64,000 nt of DNA from Paenibacillus pinihumi DSM 23905 = JCM 16419. Lineage in GTDB: Bacteria > Bacillota > Bacilli > Paenibacillales > Paenibacillaceae. Made by a program: the position numbers and the translations under genes. Location of the stretch: the NCBI RefSeq assembly GCF_000422505.1, contig NZ_KE383864.1, positions 850,381-914,380 of the forward strand, in the 5' to 3' direction. Position 1 is the first letter of the stretch, and every line of letters starts with the position of its first letter. Positions 1-9,644 of the stretch are shown here, one piece after another. Below the pieces are notes generated by a model that saw only the letters and a list, made by a program, of their open reading frames with translations, searched no databases and was not told the origin of the DNA.

Positions 1-133
1 GCTCGCGCACTTCAATAGCTTCCTCAATGTGGCGAATCAAATGTTCATTTGTACCGCCTTTTCCGACCTGGAAGATCGGCTGCAAATGATGTGCGTGCGA
101 GCGCAAAAAGCGCTTTTGTTTTCCAGTAAGCAT
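1..133 (-). CDS. yhbY: YhbY-family RNA-binding protein, N-terminal part (cut by window edge)
   Basis: The minus strand from 133 reads MLTGKQKRFLRSHAHHLQ, then PIFQVGKGG, the typical start of the small CRS1-YhbY (YqeI) proteins that bind pre-50S ribosomal particles. An AAGAAGG ribosome binding site lies about 9 bases upstream of the ATG. The gene follows aroE and yqeH, as in the Bacillus yqeG-yqeH-aroE-yqeI-nadD order, which supports the call. Only about 44 residues are inside the window. Confidence 0.85.
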   Translation of the reverse strand, partial: MLTGKQKRFLRSHAHHLQPIFQVGKGGTNEHLIRHIEEAIEVRE

Positions 134-206
134 GAAGTTGTTTCCTTCTTTCATTATCCGATTTATTCAATTCTTGTTCCTTGCGTTCGGTCATGGCTGT
201 ACACCA

Positions 207-1076
207 TCAGTTTCCGCGCAGCGCTTCCAGCACACAGCTTCTCATCGCTGCGGCCGGGGCATCCGTGCCTGTCCAATATTCGAATGCATAAGCGCCTTGG
301 TAAATAAACATGCCCAAACCGCCATGCGCCCGGCAGCCGCGCTCGCGCGCTTCCCTCAGGAAGCGGGTCTCAAGCGGATTGTAGATCAGGTCACTCGCTA
401 TTGTCTCTTCACGGAGCCATGACGCATCTATCGGCGTGCCCTCAATATGAGGAAACATGCCGACACTGGTTGTGTTGATAACCAGATCTGCACCTGCGCA
501 CAACTGCGCGATCTTGTCCCAGTCCCCGGCATAGACATCAGCCTGATTACTGAAATCGCCCGCCAATTTGCTGGCCCGTTCCGCCGTCCGGTTTGCAACT
601 GCAATCTGATCTACCTTCTCTTGGATCAGTCCATAGATAATACCGCGGGCAGCACCACCCGCCCCGAGAATGACGACCCGTTTGCCTGCGAGATCCGGCT
701 CAATTTCTTCCTTCAAGGAGCGGACATAGCCGATGCCGTCTGTATTGTATCCGGTCAAACGACCGCCATCATTGACAATCGTGTTGACTGCGCCTATTGC
801 AAGGGCACTGTCATCAATATGATCCAGATGGTGCATCACATCAAGCTTGTGGGGGATCGTCACATTGACTCCCCGGATCCCCATTGCCCTGACTCCGGCA
901 ATAAAATTTGCCAGCTGGTCAGGCACAATATGAAAGGCTGTATAAATGCCGTTAATACCGGTCTCCTTAAACGCGCGATTCATCATCAGCGGGGACTTGG
1001 AATGGCGGATCGGATCGCCAATCACCCCGTACAATACTGTGTGGCTGTCCACTTTGTTTCCCTGCTGCACCGTCAT
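207..1076 (-). CDS. aroE: Shikimate dehydrogenase (NADP+)
   Basis: Reduces 3-dehydroshikimate to shikimate in the cytoplasmic shikimate pathway. The 289-residue protein has the usual family length. The substrate-binding part shows GDPIRHSKSPLMMN near residues 20-33 and NVTIPHK near 75, with the catalytic lysine. YNTDGIGY lies near 110, and the Rossmann NADP loop GAGGAARG lies near 140. It sits 21 bases after yqeH and before yhbY, a gene order typical of Bacillales. The start MTVQQGNKV lies shortly after the yqeH stop. Confidence 0.95.
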   Translation of the reverse strand: MTVQQGNKVDSHTVLYGVIGDPIRHSKSPLMMNRAFKETGINGIYTAFHIVPDQLANFIAGVRAMGIRGVNVTIPHKLDVMHHLDHIDDSALAIGAVNTIVNDGGRLTGYNTDGIGYVRSLKEEIEPDLAGKRVVILGAGGAARGIIYGLIQEKVDQIAVANRTAERASKLAGDFSNQADVYAGDWDKIAQLCAGADLVINTTSVGMFPHIEGTPIDASWLREETIASDLIYNPLETRFLREARERGCRAHGGLGMFIYQGAYAFEYWTGTDAPAAAMRSCVLEALRGN

Positions 1077-1097
1077 CCATTCTCCTTTGCCTTTCGG

Positions 1098-2225
1098 CTA
1101 GATTAGCGATTCCCGCAGCAGCACCTTCACGCCTTTGGGAAGATGCAGCTCAACCTGAGCGCCTGTTGTTGAATTCGCCTTGATCCAGCCAAGTCCCGAA
1201 ATGAACAAATCATAGTTCTTCCCGCGCGGAATGCGCACGGAGTGGCGGGTCCAGGCAGGCAGCTCATGGAGCTCAGATTCATCAGGCGGCACCAGCAGTC
1301 CGCCGCGATGCTCGATATACAGCTCATCAGCCCGCTCCAGCTTGGTGCGGTGCACCTTCAGCCCTTCCGACAGATAGATAGTAAAGGACTGGCGCTCTCC
1401 CTCTACAAAATCAAATCGAGCAAGCGCTCCAAAGAACAGTGTCTGACGCGGATTGAGCTGGAATACGAGCGGCTTGAGTGTCTGTTCCGGCAATATCGCC
1501 TTCAGCACGCTTTTTGGAACAACCTCTGTAAATCTTGACGAATAGACGATTCCCGGCGTATCGATAATATATTTGCCATCATCAATTGGAATACGGACCG
1601 CATTCAGCGTCGTTCCAGGGTAACGGGATGTCGTCAGTTCACTGTCGAGGTCGCTATAATCGCGGATAAGCCGGTTAATCAACGTAGACTTGCCGACATT
1701 GGTCGAGCCCACGACATAAACGTCCCGTCCTTCCCGGTAATATTCCATCGCTTCAACAACCCGCTCAAAACCAAGATTGCGCTTGGCGCTGCACAATACG
1801 ACATCCACGGTTTTAAGCCCCTGGGCTTTGGCCTGCTGCTGCACCCAATTGCGCAGACGGTTTAAATTAACAGCCTTTGGCAGCAGATCCACCTTGTTTA
1901 CAACGAGCAGCACCGGGTTCGTGCCGACAAACCGCTGCAGGCCGGAAATCAGACTTCCTTCAAAGTCGAACAAATCAACTATATGGAGAACGAGACTATC
2001 TGTTGCTGCAATACCGCCCAGCAGCCGCAAAAACTCGTCGTTATCTACAGCGACGGATGCTGCTTCATTGTAATTTTTAATCCGGAAGCACCGCTGGCAA
2101 ATTGCCGGTTCCCGTTCTATTGCTGATTCCGGTATGTAACCGGGATTTTCCTTGTCTTGCGATTGTAGCTGCACCCCGCAGCCGGAGCAAAAACCGGCCT
2201 TGTCATGCTTTACATTCTCTGTCAC
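1098..2225 (-). CDS. yqeH: Ribosome-biogenesis GTPase YqeH (circularly permuted)
   Basis: A 375-residue GTPase needed for 30S subunit assembly. The N-terminus carries a zinc finger (CSGC at residues 13-16 and CQRC near 43-46). The G-domain motifs then come in permuted order: NKVDLLP (G4, near 110) precedes GSTNVGKST (G1, near 175) and DTPG (G3, near 223), which defines this family. The C-terminal part is the family's extra RNA- or protein-binding region. Its start overlaps the yqeG stop by four bases, so the two are probably translationally coupled. Confidence 0.95.
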   Translation of the reverse strand: MTENVKHDKAGFCSGCGVQLQSQDKENPGYIPESAIEREPAICQRCFRIKNYNEAASVAVDNDEFLRLLGGIAATDSLVLHIVDLFDFEGSLISGLQRFVGTNPVLLVVNKVDLLPKAVNLNRLRNWVQQQAKAQGLKTVDVVLCSAKRNLGFERVVEAMEYYREGRDVYVVGSTNVGKSTLINRLIRDYSDLDSELTTSRYPGTTLNAVRIPIDDGKYIIDTPGIVYSSRFTEVVPKSVLKAILPEQTLKPLVFQLNPRQTLFFGALARFDFVEGERQSFTIYLSEGLKVHRTKLERADELYIEHRGGLLVPPDESELHELPAWTRHSVRIPRGKNYDLFISGLGWIKANSTTGAQVELHLPKGVKVLLRESLI

Positions 2226-2746
2226 TTATGTTCCTCCTTGGGCCACAGCCCTTTTTTACGCAGCCGGGACAACGCCAGCTTCTCGATCTGCCGGTTCACT
2301 CTTGTCATAATGCCTTCATCCTTGGGAGAAATGGGGGTTACCAGTACGGTATGCAGCCCCATCCGGCGTCCTCCCAGCATATCGGTCAACATCTGGTCAC
2401 CGATGACGACCGCTTGTTCCGGAGCCAAGTCCATCATCTTGAGTGCTTGGCGGAATGCACGGCTGGTGGGCTTGCGGGCGGCGTGGATAAAAGGAATATT
2501 GAGCGGATTCGCAAATTTGGCAACTCTTGCCTCGTTATTATTGGACACAATTACAACTTGAAACCCGCGCTGTTCAACATTCTGAAGCCAAGCTATCAAT
2601 TCCGGCGTAGCCAAGGGATCCTTGGCTCCCACCAGGGTATTATCCAAATCGGTAATAATGCCTTTGATCCCCTGCGTCTTTAATTGATCCAAATTAATAT
2701 CATAAATGGTATTTACGATAATACTGGGAAGCAGTCGTTCAAACAT
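2222..2746 (-). CDS. yqeG: HAD-superfamily phosphatase, YqeG family
   Basis: A 174-residue HAD phosphatase of subfamily IIIA. Motif I is DLDNTLVG with the two catalytic aspartates near residues 33-35, motif II is VSNNNE near 68, and VIGDQMLTD near 117 supplies the metal-binding aspartates. It is the first gene of the yqeG-yqeH-aroE-yhbY operon. The physiological substrate is not well defined; related proteins act on phosphatidylglycerophosphate. No TM segment is seen. Confidence 0.9.
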   Translation of the reverse strand: MFERLLPSIIVNTIYDINLDQLKTQGIKGIITDLDNTLVGAKDPLATPELIAWLQNVEQRGFQVVIVSNNNEARVAKFANPLNIPFIHAARKPTSRAFRQALKMMDLAPEQAVVIGDQMLTDMLGGRRMGLHTVLVTPISPKDEGIMTRVNRQIEKLALSRLRKKGLWPKEEHK

Positions 2747-2900
2747 TACGTCGACTCCCTGACTATTTTATTGTTCTTACATAGGACAAACTATACCACA
2801 ACTGCGGAATTTGTTGCAAAGAAGAAAACCTGAAAAAAGGCGGTTCCGGCAATATCGCCAAAGCGCTGATCCATTTTAATGCCCCTTGATCCAATCAGCC

Positions 2901-2940
2901 AAAAAACCGGCCCCGTCTCGTAGATGACGGGAAGCCGGCC
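2901..2940 (-). terminator. Rho-independent terminator after the transglutaminase gene
   Basis: Read on the minus strand, a GC-rich stem (CCGGCTTCCCGTC pairing with GACGGGGCCGG) is followed by a run of six T. It begins just past the stop at 2954, so it ends the MoxR-DUF58-transglutaminase operon before yqeG. Confidence 0.85.
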
Positions 2941-2953
2941 TTCGGTAATCTGG

Positions 2954-5185
2954 CTACATGCGCTCGCGAACGGTCTTGGTCAAAGCGATAAATTGCTTCA
3001 TCTCCTCATCAGAGGCCGCCAGACCGCTGTATTTTGCCTGCTCAAATTGTCGCAATACCCCGCTCAATTCCTGATCAAGCACCGACCGTTCCCTGATCCA
3101 GGAAGTAAGGGTCTCTCTTACAGTATCATTCTCGGAAAATGGCAGGCCTTTTCTTTTGCCGTAGCGGAGCAATTTGCCCGTCTCCCACACAATCCGCTGG
3201 CTTGGCGTAAATTTGCGGAACCGGTAGCGGATCAAAGAGTCTACAATTTGACGACGGCGGTAGACAGCAAATACAGCAAGTCCCGCAAGAATCGCAAGCC
3301 CGGTATAGCCAACCCAGTTCGGGCCCGCCGACTCCGATTCGGTTTCAACAGTTTCAGTGTCAGGCGTCGTTTCCGGAAGATCAAGCTGCTGCTGTGTATC
3401 GTTCTCAGCTTGGGCATATGGGAAGGTAAAACCTGCGGTCGGTTCAAAAGGAATCCAGCCGTAGCCCTCAAAATAAGCCTCTACCCAAGAGTGCGCGTCC
3501 GCATTGCGTACCGTATAGGTGCCGGAACCGTCCGGATCAACCGTGAACTGAGGCTGATACATCATCTGGTCGAGCGGCAGCACTCCTGGAGCATAGCCTT
3601 TTACCCAGCGGGTCGGAACATCAATGATTCGTCCCATGACTGCAAGTGCGCTGGAATAATAATCACAGTAGCCCTCCATCACCTCAAACAGAAAAGCATC
3701 TACAAAATCACTGCTTTTACGCTTGGAAATATCCGGCGTGTTTGTATACGTAAAATTCGTTTTCAAATAGTTTTCAAGACTTTTCATTTTCTCGTAAGGG
3801 GTCTTGGCATCGGCAGTAATTTGCAGCGTCAGCTGCCGCACCCGCTCCGGCAGTTCATCCGGCAGCTGCAGGTACATCCGGTTCTGCTGGACGCTGCCAA
3901 GATTCGTATCCGCCTTGTTCAGCCCTTCTTCATCCAGCACGGGCATGCTGGATACGACGGTATAGGAATCGGGATAAGGCGTATCCGTAGTGTCCTCCGG
4001 CCAGCGCAGCTCCCATGACGCTGAATGCCAGGAGAGCCGGTTAGGAAGGCGTTCCTCCCCTTCTCCGTATCGGATCGACTTGATCGTCTGGATCGGAGCT
4101 GCCCCGAACAGCACCGGAAACGCATCCTTCCTCACCATCTTGACGTTCTGCGTGACTTCAATACGTCCTTTGGTGCCATCGGGCCCGTTTTCAAGCGGAA
4201 GCTTCTGCTCCCTGGCGAGGCCGATTAACGAAGGCTCGCGGCGCTCGGAGTCGCTTTTTCTCCAGCCGTCCCCCGAATAAAGAGACTTCGTCTCTCCCCG
4301 CCAATAACTGCGGCGGCTTGTTGTAACTTCCATGACCGTCGAATAGTCAAATTCAAATCCCCCGCCGAGCATTTCGTCCTGGCGGCTGTAGCCTGACCGA
4401 TTGTCTCTCGTCCGCAGCGAAGGATTCGGGTTGCCCTTGTCGCCAACGAACGACGGAACAGAATGCCCCCGCGATTCCATCCAGACCGTATACGGGTCCT
4501 TAAGAATCGGCGCAATCGACGGCACGAATAGTCCGGAAGACATCACGACGGCAATAATCAACAGCGTCGGGACGAGAATCGATGCCGGGTAGGATCGAAG
4601 ATGATTCCAACTGTCCGGGTGCTTGGCCTGAAACTGGGCGAAATGATCCGCGACCAGCCAGATCAGACCAATAAAAATCGCCCATGCGATGTTATCCCAA
4701 AGCGGCAGCGGAGTGAAGGAGTCTGCGACGAGCAGTACCGTCAGAATCATCGCCGTGGCCGTAACGATCTGCTGGCGGGAAACCGCCCAGCGGCCCATCC
4801 CCTGATATGCCACCCAGACAATAAGGCTGATCCAGAAATAAGGCTGCAACTGATTCAAGTTGTACATCAGCCCGTCCCACCATACCGCTCCCCCGCCAGG
4901 TGTGCTGCCAATCGGCGTCCAGCTGAATTTGGTCAGATAAACATTGATTCCGATGAGAAGCACGCCCTGCAATAGCAGGCGGATAATTCGCGGCACCGGC
5001 AGTAAAATTTCTGTCAGCATAACTGCAATCAATACCCCGTGAACGACGGCAAACGTCTCTTCCCACCAATAGCCGTCCAGCACTTCAAAACACTGCCATA
5101 GCAAAAGGCCGATAAAGAAAAATGACATCCGTCTGACCCACTCGTGGGATTTGACAGCAGGGTCGGTTCTAAACGGTGTAAGCAC
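2954..5185 (-). CDS. Membrane-anchored transglutaminase-like protein (TgpA/DUF3488 type)
   Basis: The 743-residue protein begins with about six hydrophobic TM segments (residues 20-220). A large extracytoplasmic region follows, with a transglutaminase-like core: EGYCDYYSSA carries the catalytic Cys (near 506) and DAHSWVEAY the His (near 564), followed by WIPFEPTAG. A further TM segment (near 620-640) and a cytoplasmic DUF4129-like tail complete it. The architecture matches TgpA-type proteins, whose substrate in Gram-positive bacteria is unknown. Its start lies inside the end of the DUF58 gene (17-base overlap), and it is the last gene of that operon. Confidence 0.88.
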   Translation of the reverse strand: MLTPFRTDPAVKSHEWVRRMSFFFIGLLLWQCFEVLDGYWWEETFAVVHGVLIAVMLTEILLPVPRIIRLLLQGVLLIGINVYLTKFSWTPIGSTPGGGAVWWDGLMYNLNQLQPYFWISLIVWVAYQGMGRWAVSRQQIVTATAMILTVLLVADSFTPLPLWDNIAWAIFIGLIWLVADHFAQFQAKHPDSWNHLRSYPASILVPTLLIIAVVMSSGLFVPSIAPILKDPYTVWMESRGHSVPSFVGDKGNPNPSLRTRDNRSGYSRQDEMLGGGFEFDYSTVMEVTTSRRSYWRGETKSLYSGDGWRKSDSERREPSLIGLAREQKLPLENGPDGTKGRIEVTQNVKMVRKDAFPVLFGAAPIQTIKSIRYGEGEERLPNRLSWHSASWELRWPEDTTDTPYPDSYTVVSSMPVLDEEGLNKADTNLGSVQQNRMYLQLPDELPERVRQLTLQITADAKTPYEKMKSLENYLKTNFTYTNTPDISKRKSSDFVDAFLFEVMEGYCDYYSSALAVMGRIIDVPTRWVKGYAPGVLPLDQMMYQPQFTVDPDGSGTYTVRNADAHSWVEAYFEGYGWIPFEPTAGFTFPYAQAENDTQQQLDLPETTPDTETVETESESAGPNWVGYTGLAILAGLAVFAVYRRRQIVDSLIRYRFRKFTPSQRIVWETGKLLRYGKRKGLPFSENDTVRETLTSWIRERSVLDQELSGVLRQFEQAKYSGLAASDEEMKQFIALTKTVRERM

Positions 5186-6419
5186 GCTGTCCGCCCCCCT
5201 CCAGTACAGCAGGCAGCTCCTGCAGACTCTTCACCTTGTAGAGCGCCCAGCCTCTACGAATTATAAGCTGCTGCCATTGCTCATCGCCAGCCGGCCCTTC
5301 CGAGCCGTCCATGTAGATCAGGCAGGGAACAAGCCCTTTGCGATCCAGCAATTGCAGGCTGCGGATCATCGCCTCCCCGCCCTGCGGGCTGACGATAATT
5401 GCCAGCGAGCCTTGCGGCAGCCCTGCCTCTGCCTGAGTCAGCGCCTGGAATAGCGGCTGCGGGGCATCATTGGCTACAGTAACCAGGTGATTCATGACAT
5501 CACTGCGATGGTCAATTGTGGATCTTGGCTCCCAAAGCTCCGGCTGCGGGCCAACCGATACAAAGCCCATGGCATTCTCGTTGCGAAGGCCAAAATCAAA
5601 TACCGAAGCTGCACTTGACACCGCGAGCTCGAACAGCTCAGGCCTGGCATAAGATTCAGCATTGCGGTCCAAAACGACTATGGAGCGCGGCATGGCCTCG
5701 CGCTCGAACTCCTTGGACTTCCATTTTCCTGTACGGGCAGTAGCATTCCAATGAATACGCGACAGACGGTCACCGTACAAATAATCTCTGACACCGTTAA
5801 TTTGTGTTGTTTCTTTGGATGAGCGGGCTGCAGCGGTATGGGAATAAGGCCCTCTCATTCCCAGGCGGAGCTGGCTCCAGCTGCGGATGGCTACAATCTT
5901 GGGAAGCACGCGGAAGGTGTCCTCCGAGCGGAACTCTCCGTTGTGCTCAATCAGGCCGAATATATCCTTGGTCGAGCATACCGTAGGGGAAAAATGATAA
6001 AAGCCTCTTTGCAGCGGCGGAGTCAAATAATTCACATTCCCGCTTCTCTTGAAATCCGGTACGAATGACACTTCAAATAGCAGATCCTTGCCGCCCTGCC
6101 TTACAAGGCGCTCGCGCAGCAGAACATAGGGCAGAGGCCAATAGCCGGGGATTTTGACCCGCAGCTCGACCTCAAGCCGGCTCCCCGCGGTAAGCGAAGG
6201 GCTGGCCGTATTGCTATGCACAATCTTGCGTTCCCCTTGCACCCGCTTGATGCCGCTCCAGCGCCCAAGCCCGAGATACAAGAGCAGCACGTTGAGGATC
6301 AGGAATACCATCAAGGACGCCTTGCCTCCCTGAAAGAGCAGGAATACCAGAGCACACAAATAAATTGAGGCGATAAGCCACCAGCGAAACTTGGTTGTAT
6401 GTGTATGGAGGCTGTTCAT
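5169..6419 (-). CDS. DUF58 domain membrane protein
   Basis: A 416-residue protein with two N-terminal TM helices (residues 13-55). The DUF58 signature is GDRLSRIHWNATARTG followed by KSKEFERE (near 218-245), and a vWA-like region begins at IVVLDRNAE. DUF58 proteins are regularly encoded between a MoxR ATPase and a TgpA-like transglutaminase, as here. Such triads are thought to assemble or mature envelope complexes; that role is inferred from family context. Confidence 0.9.
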   Translation of the reverse strand: MNSLHTHTTKFRWWLIASIYLCALVFLLFQGGKASLMVFLILNVLLLYLGLGRWSGIKRVQGERKIVHSNTASPSLTAGSRLEVELRVKIPGYWPLPYVLLRERLVRQGGKDLLFEVSFVPDFKRSGNVNYLTPPLQRGFYHFSPTVCSTKDIFGLIEHNGEFRSEDTFRVLPKIVAIRSWSQLRLGMRGPYSHTAAARSSKETTQINGVRDYLYGDRLSRIHWNATARTGKWKSKEFEREAMPRSIVVLDRNAESYARPELFELAVSSAASVFDFGLRNENAMGFVSVGPQPELWEPRSTIDHRSDVMNHLVTVANDAPQPLFQALTQAEAGLPQGSLAIIVSPQGGEAMIRSLQLLDRKGLVPCLIYMDGSEGPAGDEQWQQLIIRRGWALYKVKSLQELPAVLEGGGQRAYTV

Positions 6420-6422
6420 TTT

Positions 6423-7379
6423 TTACCGCTCCAACCGGACCGGAACCTTCGTCTGACCGACGATATCCTCCAATATATCAAGCGGAGAAATTCCATTGAT
6501 TCTCGCCTCAGCTTGCAACAGCAGACGATGTCCAAGCACTGCCGGAACAAGCTCCTTGACATCATCAGGAATGACATACTGGCGCTCATCCAGGAATGCA
6601 TGCGCCTTGGCGGCGGCGAGCAGCGATAATGCGGCGCGCGGACTTGCCCCGAGCTGAACGGCTGCATGGCTTCTCGTGCTTCTGACAATCTGCACCAGAT
6701 AATCGGCAATGGCGTCGTCCACATGAATATTTTTGACCTTGGCCTGCAATGTGACAATATCGTCAATTGTGGCTACCTGGCTAAGCTGCTCGACAGGCTG
6801 CCCGCTTTGGTGAAGCAGCAGCATCTGCTTCTCCGTCTGCTCATCAGGATAACCCAATGTCAATTTCATCATAAAACGGTCAAGCTGGGCCTCCGGCAAA
6901 ATATAGGTTCCTTCGAACTCGATCGGGTTTTGGGTGGCAAAAAGCAAAAAAGGAACGGGCAGTTCATGTGTGAACCCGTCCACACTGACACGACGCTCCT
7001 CCATAACTTCAAGAAGAGCAGATTGTGTCTTCGTTGTTGCACGGTTGATTTCGTCAGCCAGCACAATATTTGCGACGACCGGACCCGGACGGAACAGGAA
7101 GGCTTCTTCCTTTGGATGGTAGATCGAAACACCCGTAATATCGGTTGGAAGCAAATCCGGGTTGCATTGTATGCGGCGGAACTGACCGCCAATTGAACGG
7201 GCAAGCGCTTTGACAAGCTGGGTTTTCCCCGTGCCCGGCACATCCTCCAGCAGTACATGGCCTCCGGCCAAAAGAGCAGTCATCAGTCTTGAAATTTCGG
7301 TTGTTTTACCCAGGATACTGGATTCAAGATTGCGTCGAATAATTCCACAAATCTGCATATCGTCAATGTGATGGTCCAA
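6423..7379 (-). CDS. MoxR-family AAA+ ATPase
   Basis: A 318-residue AAA+ ATPase. Walker A is EDVPGTGKTQ (near residue 40), Walker B VLADEINRA (near 105), sensor 1 ATQNPIE (near 148), and the C-terminal lid contains ASPRAALSL. It is probably a chaperone-like ATPase acting on a vWA partner such as the adjacent DUF58 protein. It is the first gene of the three-gene operon; the next start is 3 bases past its stop. Confidence 0.93.
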   Translation of the reverse strand: MDHHIDDMQICGIIRRNLESSILGKTTEISRLMTALLAGGHVLLEDVPGTGKTQLVKALARSIGGQFRRIQCNPDLLPTDITGVSIYHPKEEAFLFRPGPVVANIVLADEINRATTKTQSALLEVMEERRVSVDGFTHELPVPFLLFATQNPIEFEGTYILPEAQLDRFMMKLTLGYPDEQTEKQMLLLHQSGQPVEQLSQVATIDDIVTLQAKVKNIHVDDAIADYLVQIVRSTRSHAAVQLGASPRAALSLLAAAKAHAFLDERQYVIPDDVKELVPAVLGHRLLLQAEARINGISPLDILEDIVGQTKVPVRLER

Positions 7380-7533
7380 GTAAAATCCCTCCCGGTAGTA
7401 GATACAGGCCTAAGGCTGTCAGCTATGTATGGATCAGGATTAGATTACATCCACAAGTTAGTTAGAAGGCACAGCCGCTCTACCTATCATTCTACTAAAT
7501 TGTCCGGGGGGCGTACATCTTATTTTTTCCCAA

Positions 7534-7570
7534 AAAAAATTGGAGGATCGTACATATCCTCCAATTTTTA
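7534..7570 (-). terminator. Terminator after spoVAE
   Basis: A near-perfect stem with arms AAAATTGGAGGAT and ATCCTCCAATTTTT and a short loop. It has A/T runs on both sides, so it may work in both directions. It starts about five bases past the spoVAE stop. Confidence 0.85.
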
Positions 7571-7574
7571 GTGA

Positions 7575-7925
7575 TTATCCTTTTGGCTTTACAATAAGGG
7601 CTGCAAGGAACGAGAAAATTATCGCGGCCGATATACCTGCACTGGTAACTTTGAATATGCCTGTAATGATTCCGATCCAGCCTGTATCATGCAGTTCCGT
7701 AAGCGCACCGTGAACAAGAGAGTTCCCAAAGCTGGTAATCGGCACAGTAGCCCCCGCCCCCGCAAATTCAATCAGCGGCTCATACCAGCCGATGCCGTCG
7801 ATAATGGCTCCGGCTACAACCAGTGCTGCCATCGTATGGGCGGGTGTCAGTTTCAGTACATCAAACATCAGTTGGCCAATGACGCAGATTGCCCCGCCAA
7901 CCAGAAAAGCCCATAAAAATTGCAT
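7575..7925 (-). CDS. spoVAE: Stage V sporulation protein AE (SpoVAEb-type)
   Basis: A 116-residue membrane protein ([18 protein letters not shown] at the start) with several TM helices and the family pattern [19 protein letters not shown]. SpoVA proteins form the spore inner-membrane channel for dipicolinic acid uptake and release. I use the ATG at 7925 because GAAGGAGGAG lies just upstream; the longer open frame adds an unrelated leader overlapping spoVAD. Expression is expected in the forespore under sigma G, by family knowledge. Confidence 0.93.
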   Translation of the reverse strand: MQFLWAFLVGGAICVIGQLMFDVLKLTPAHTMAALVVAGAIIDGIGWYEPLIEFAGAGATVPITSFGNSLVHGALTELHDTGWIGIITGIFKVTSAGISAAIIFSFLAALIVKPKG

Positions 7926-7926
7926 G

Positions 7927-8943
7927 TCATTCTCCTCCTTCAATAGATACGGCATGGGCAATACATGGAATACTCTCGCCCTGTTGATAAGACAATGGAG
8001 AAAGCAACGCACCAGTGGCAACAACAAGAATCCGTTTGAGCTCACCCTTGCGTATTCGCTTCAGCAGATGGCCGTAGGTGACTACAGCTGAACAAGCACA
8101 GCCGCTGCCGCCAGCCTGAATGATATTCTTTTGTTTGATCATGTCATAGACCATCAGCCCGCAATCCGTGAATTCCGTCTCCCCCATCGGAACCCCGCTT
8201 CGCTCCAACAGATCCCTGGCAATCGGATGACCGACCGACGCCAAATCACCGGTCACGATCAAGTCATAGTCCTTCGGGCTCCGGCCGGTATCCTCGAAGT
8301 GCGCTTGAATGGTATCGACAGCAGCCGGAGCCATTGCCGCCCCCATGTTGAACGGATCTGTGATGCCCAAATCTACAATTTTGCCGATTGTGGCGCTTGT
8401 CACTACAGGACCGTTCCCTTCCTCCGCAATAATTGCCGCACCTGCGCCGGTTACGGTATATTGAGCTGTAGGAGGCTTCTGTGAACCGTACTCTGTCGGA
8501 TAACGAAACTGCTTCTCCGCCGTGCAGTTATGGCTGCACACCCCCGCAAGCACGCGGCGCGCTGATCTTGAATTGACCAGCATTGCCGATAAAGCCAGCG
8601 ATTCCATCGAAGTTGAGCATGCCCCAAATACGCCCAGGTAGGGCAGTCCGAGCCCCCGGGCTGCAAAGGTGCTGCTAATAATCTGGTTCAACAAGTCGCC
8701 GCCAATATAGAACTGGAGCTGTTCCTTGCTGACTCCTGCATTGCGGATAGCAAAATCAGACGCCTGTTCCATCAGCAGGCGCTCCGCCTTTTCCCAAGAC
8801 TTCTGCTGCATGTCCAGCTCCGGATGCACAAGATCGAAGCAGGAAGCCAGCGGCCCGTCCCCTTCATCCGGACCGACAACGGTAGCTGCTCCAATAATGA
8901 CAGGCCTGTTCTCAAACCACCAAGTTTGCTTTCCTCGAAGCAT
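7927..8943 (-). CDS. spoVAD: Stage V sporulation protein AD
   Basis: A 338-residue soluble protein with a thiolase-like fold. SpoVAD binds dipicolinic acid and works with SpoVAC and SpoVAE. It starts [18 protein letters not shown]; the AGGGGGGC site upstream of 8943 supports this start over a longer frame. Internal landmarks include [14 protein letters not shown] and the C-terminal [17 protein letters not shown]. It is packed tightly between spoVAC (1 base away) and spoVAE. Confidence 0.95.
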   Translation of the reverse strand: MLRGKQTWWFENRPVIIGAATVVGPDEGDGPLASCFDLVHPELDMQQKSWEKAERLLMEQASDFAIRNAGVSKEQLQFYIGGDLLNQIISSTFAARGLGLPYLGVFGACSTSMESLALSAMLVNSRSARRVLAGVCSHNCTAEKQFRYPTEYGSQKPPTAQYTVTGAGAAIIAEEGNGPVVTSATIGKIVDLGITDPFNMGAAMAPAAVDTIQAHFEDTGRSPKDYDLIVTGDLASVGHPIARDLLERSGVPMGETEFTDCGLMVYDMIKQKNIIQAGGSGCACSAVVTYGHLLKRIRKGELKRILVVATGALLSPLSYQQGESIPCIAHAVSIEGGE

Positions 8944-8944
8944 G

Positions 8945-9439
8945 TTATTGTTGCCCCCCTGTGCCAAGAATAAGGTGCACAATGCCGACGAAGAAGGCTG
9001 CAACCGTACCAAACACAATAACCGATCCGGCCAATCGGAACATATGACCCCCAACGCCAAGTACAAGCCCTTCACTTCGGTGCTCCAGGGCGGCCGAGCA
9101 CATGGAGTTGGCAAAGCCGGTTACAGGCACGGCTGAGCCTGCCCCTGCCCACTGAGAAATCTTGTCATATACTCCCAGGCAAGTCAGGATAACCGAAATC
9201 AGAATCATCACGGCTACCGTCGGATTCCCGGCTTCGGTTTCGGACATTTTAAAGTAATGCATGAACATATTTTGGATAAACTGACCCACAACGCAAATCA
9301 GCCCCCCAATCAAAAATGCCCGCAGGCAATTGGCACCTATAGACCGGGAAGGTTCCCTGTTTTTGGCAAACTTCTTATATTCCTTAGGAGACATTCCTAT
9401 TTTCTTGTATGAGCCGTGTCCGGCACTTTTCGTTGTCAA
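8945..9439 (-). CDS. spoVAC: Stage V sporulation protein AC
   Basis: A 164-residue membrane protein with an N-terminal cytoplasmic stretch and four TM helices. Family patterns include FLIGGLICVVGQ and GAGSAVPVTGFANSM. In Bacillus, SpoVAC is the mechanosensitive component of the dipicolinate channel. It starts with TTG at 9439, supported by AAAGGAGGG about 7 bases upstream, and is the first gene of the spoVACDE operon. Confidence 0.95.
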   Translation of the reverse strand: MTTKSAGHGSYKKIGMSPKEYKKFAKNREPSRSIGANCLRAFLIGGLICVVGQFIQNMFMHYFKMSETEAGNPTVAVMILISVILTCLGVYDKISQWAGAGSAVPVTGFANSMCSAALEHRSEGLVLGVGGHMFRLAGSVIVFGTVAAFFVGIVHLILGTGGQQ

Positions 9440-9578
9440 GGCGTATTCCCTCCTTTGTAAACTCGGTTAACTCCATTATTTGTCGATTTCAGGCAGCTTA
9501 TGTATACCAGGATTTTGTAGCAGACTGGTGCCCGCGCTTCCGCTTCTGACCAATACTCAAACTTTCTTGCTGCATAAC

Positions 9579-9619
9579 AAAAACAGCCGGCAAAGTCTTG
9601 AAGACTCTGCCGGCTGCCA
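9579..9619 (-). terminator. Terminator after arsC
   Basis: On the minus strand GCAGCCGGCAGAGTCTT pairs with AAGACTTTGCCGGCTG and is followed by TTTTTG. It lies about 25 bases past the arsC stop. Confidence 0.85.
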
Positions 9620-9644
9620 AGCAGCAAACGCAAACGAATCTGAT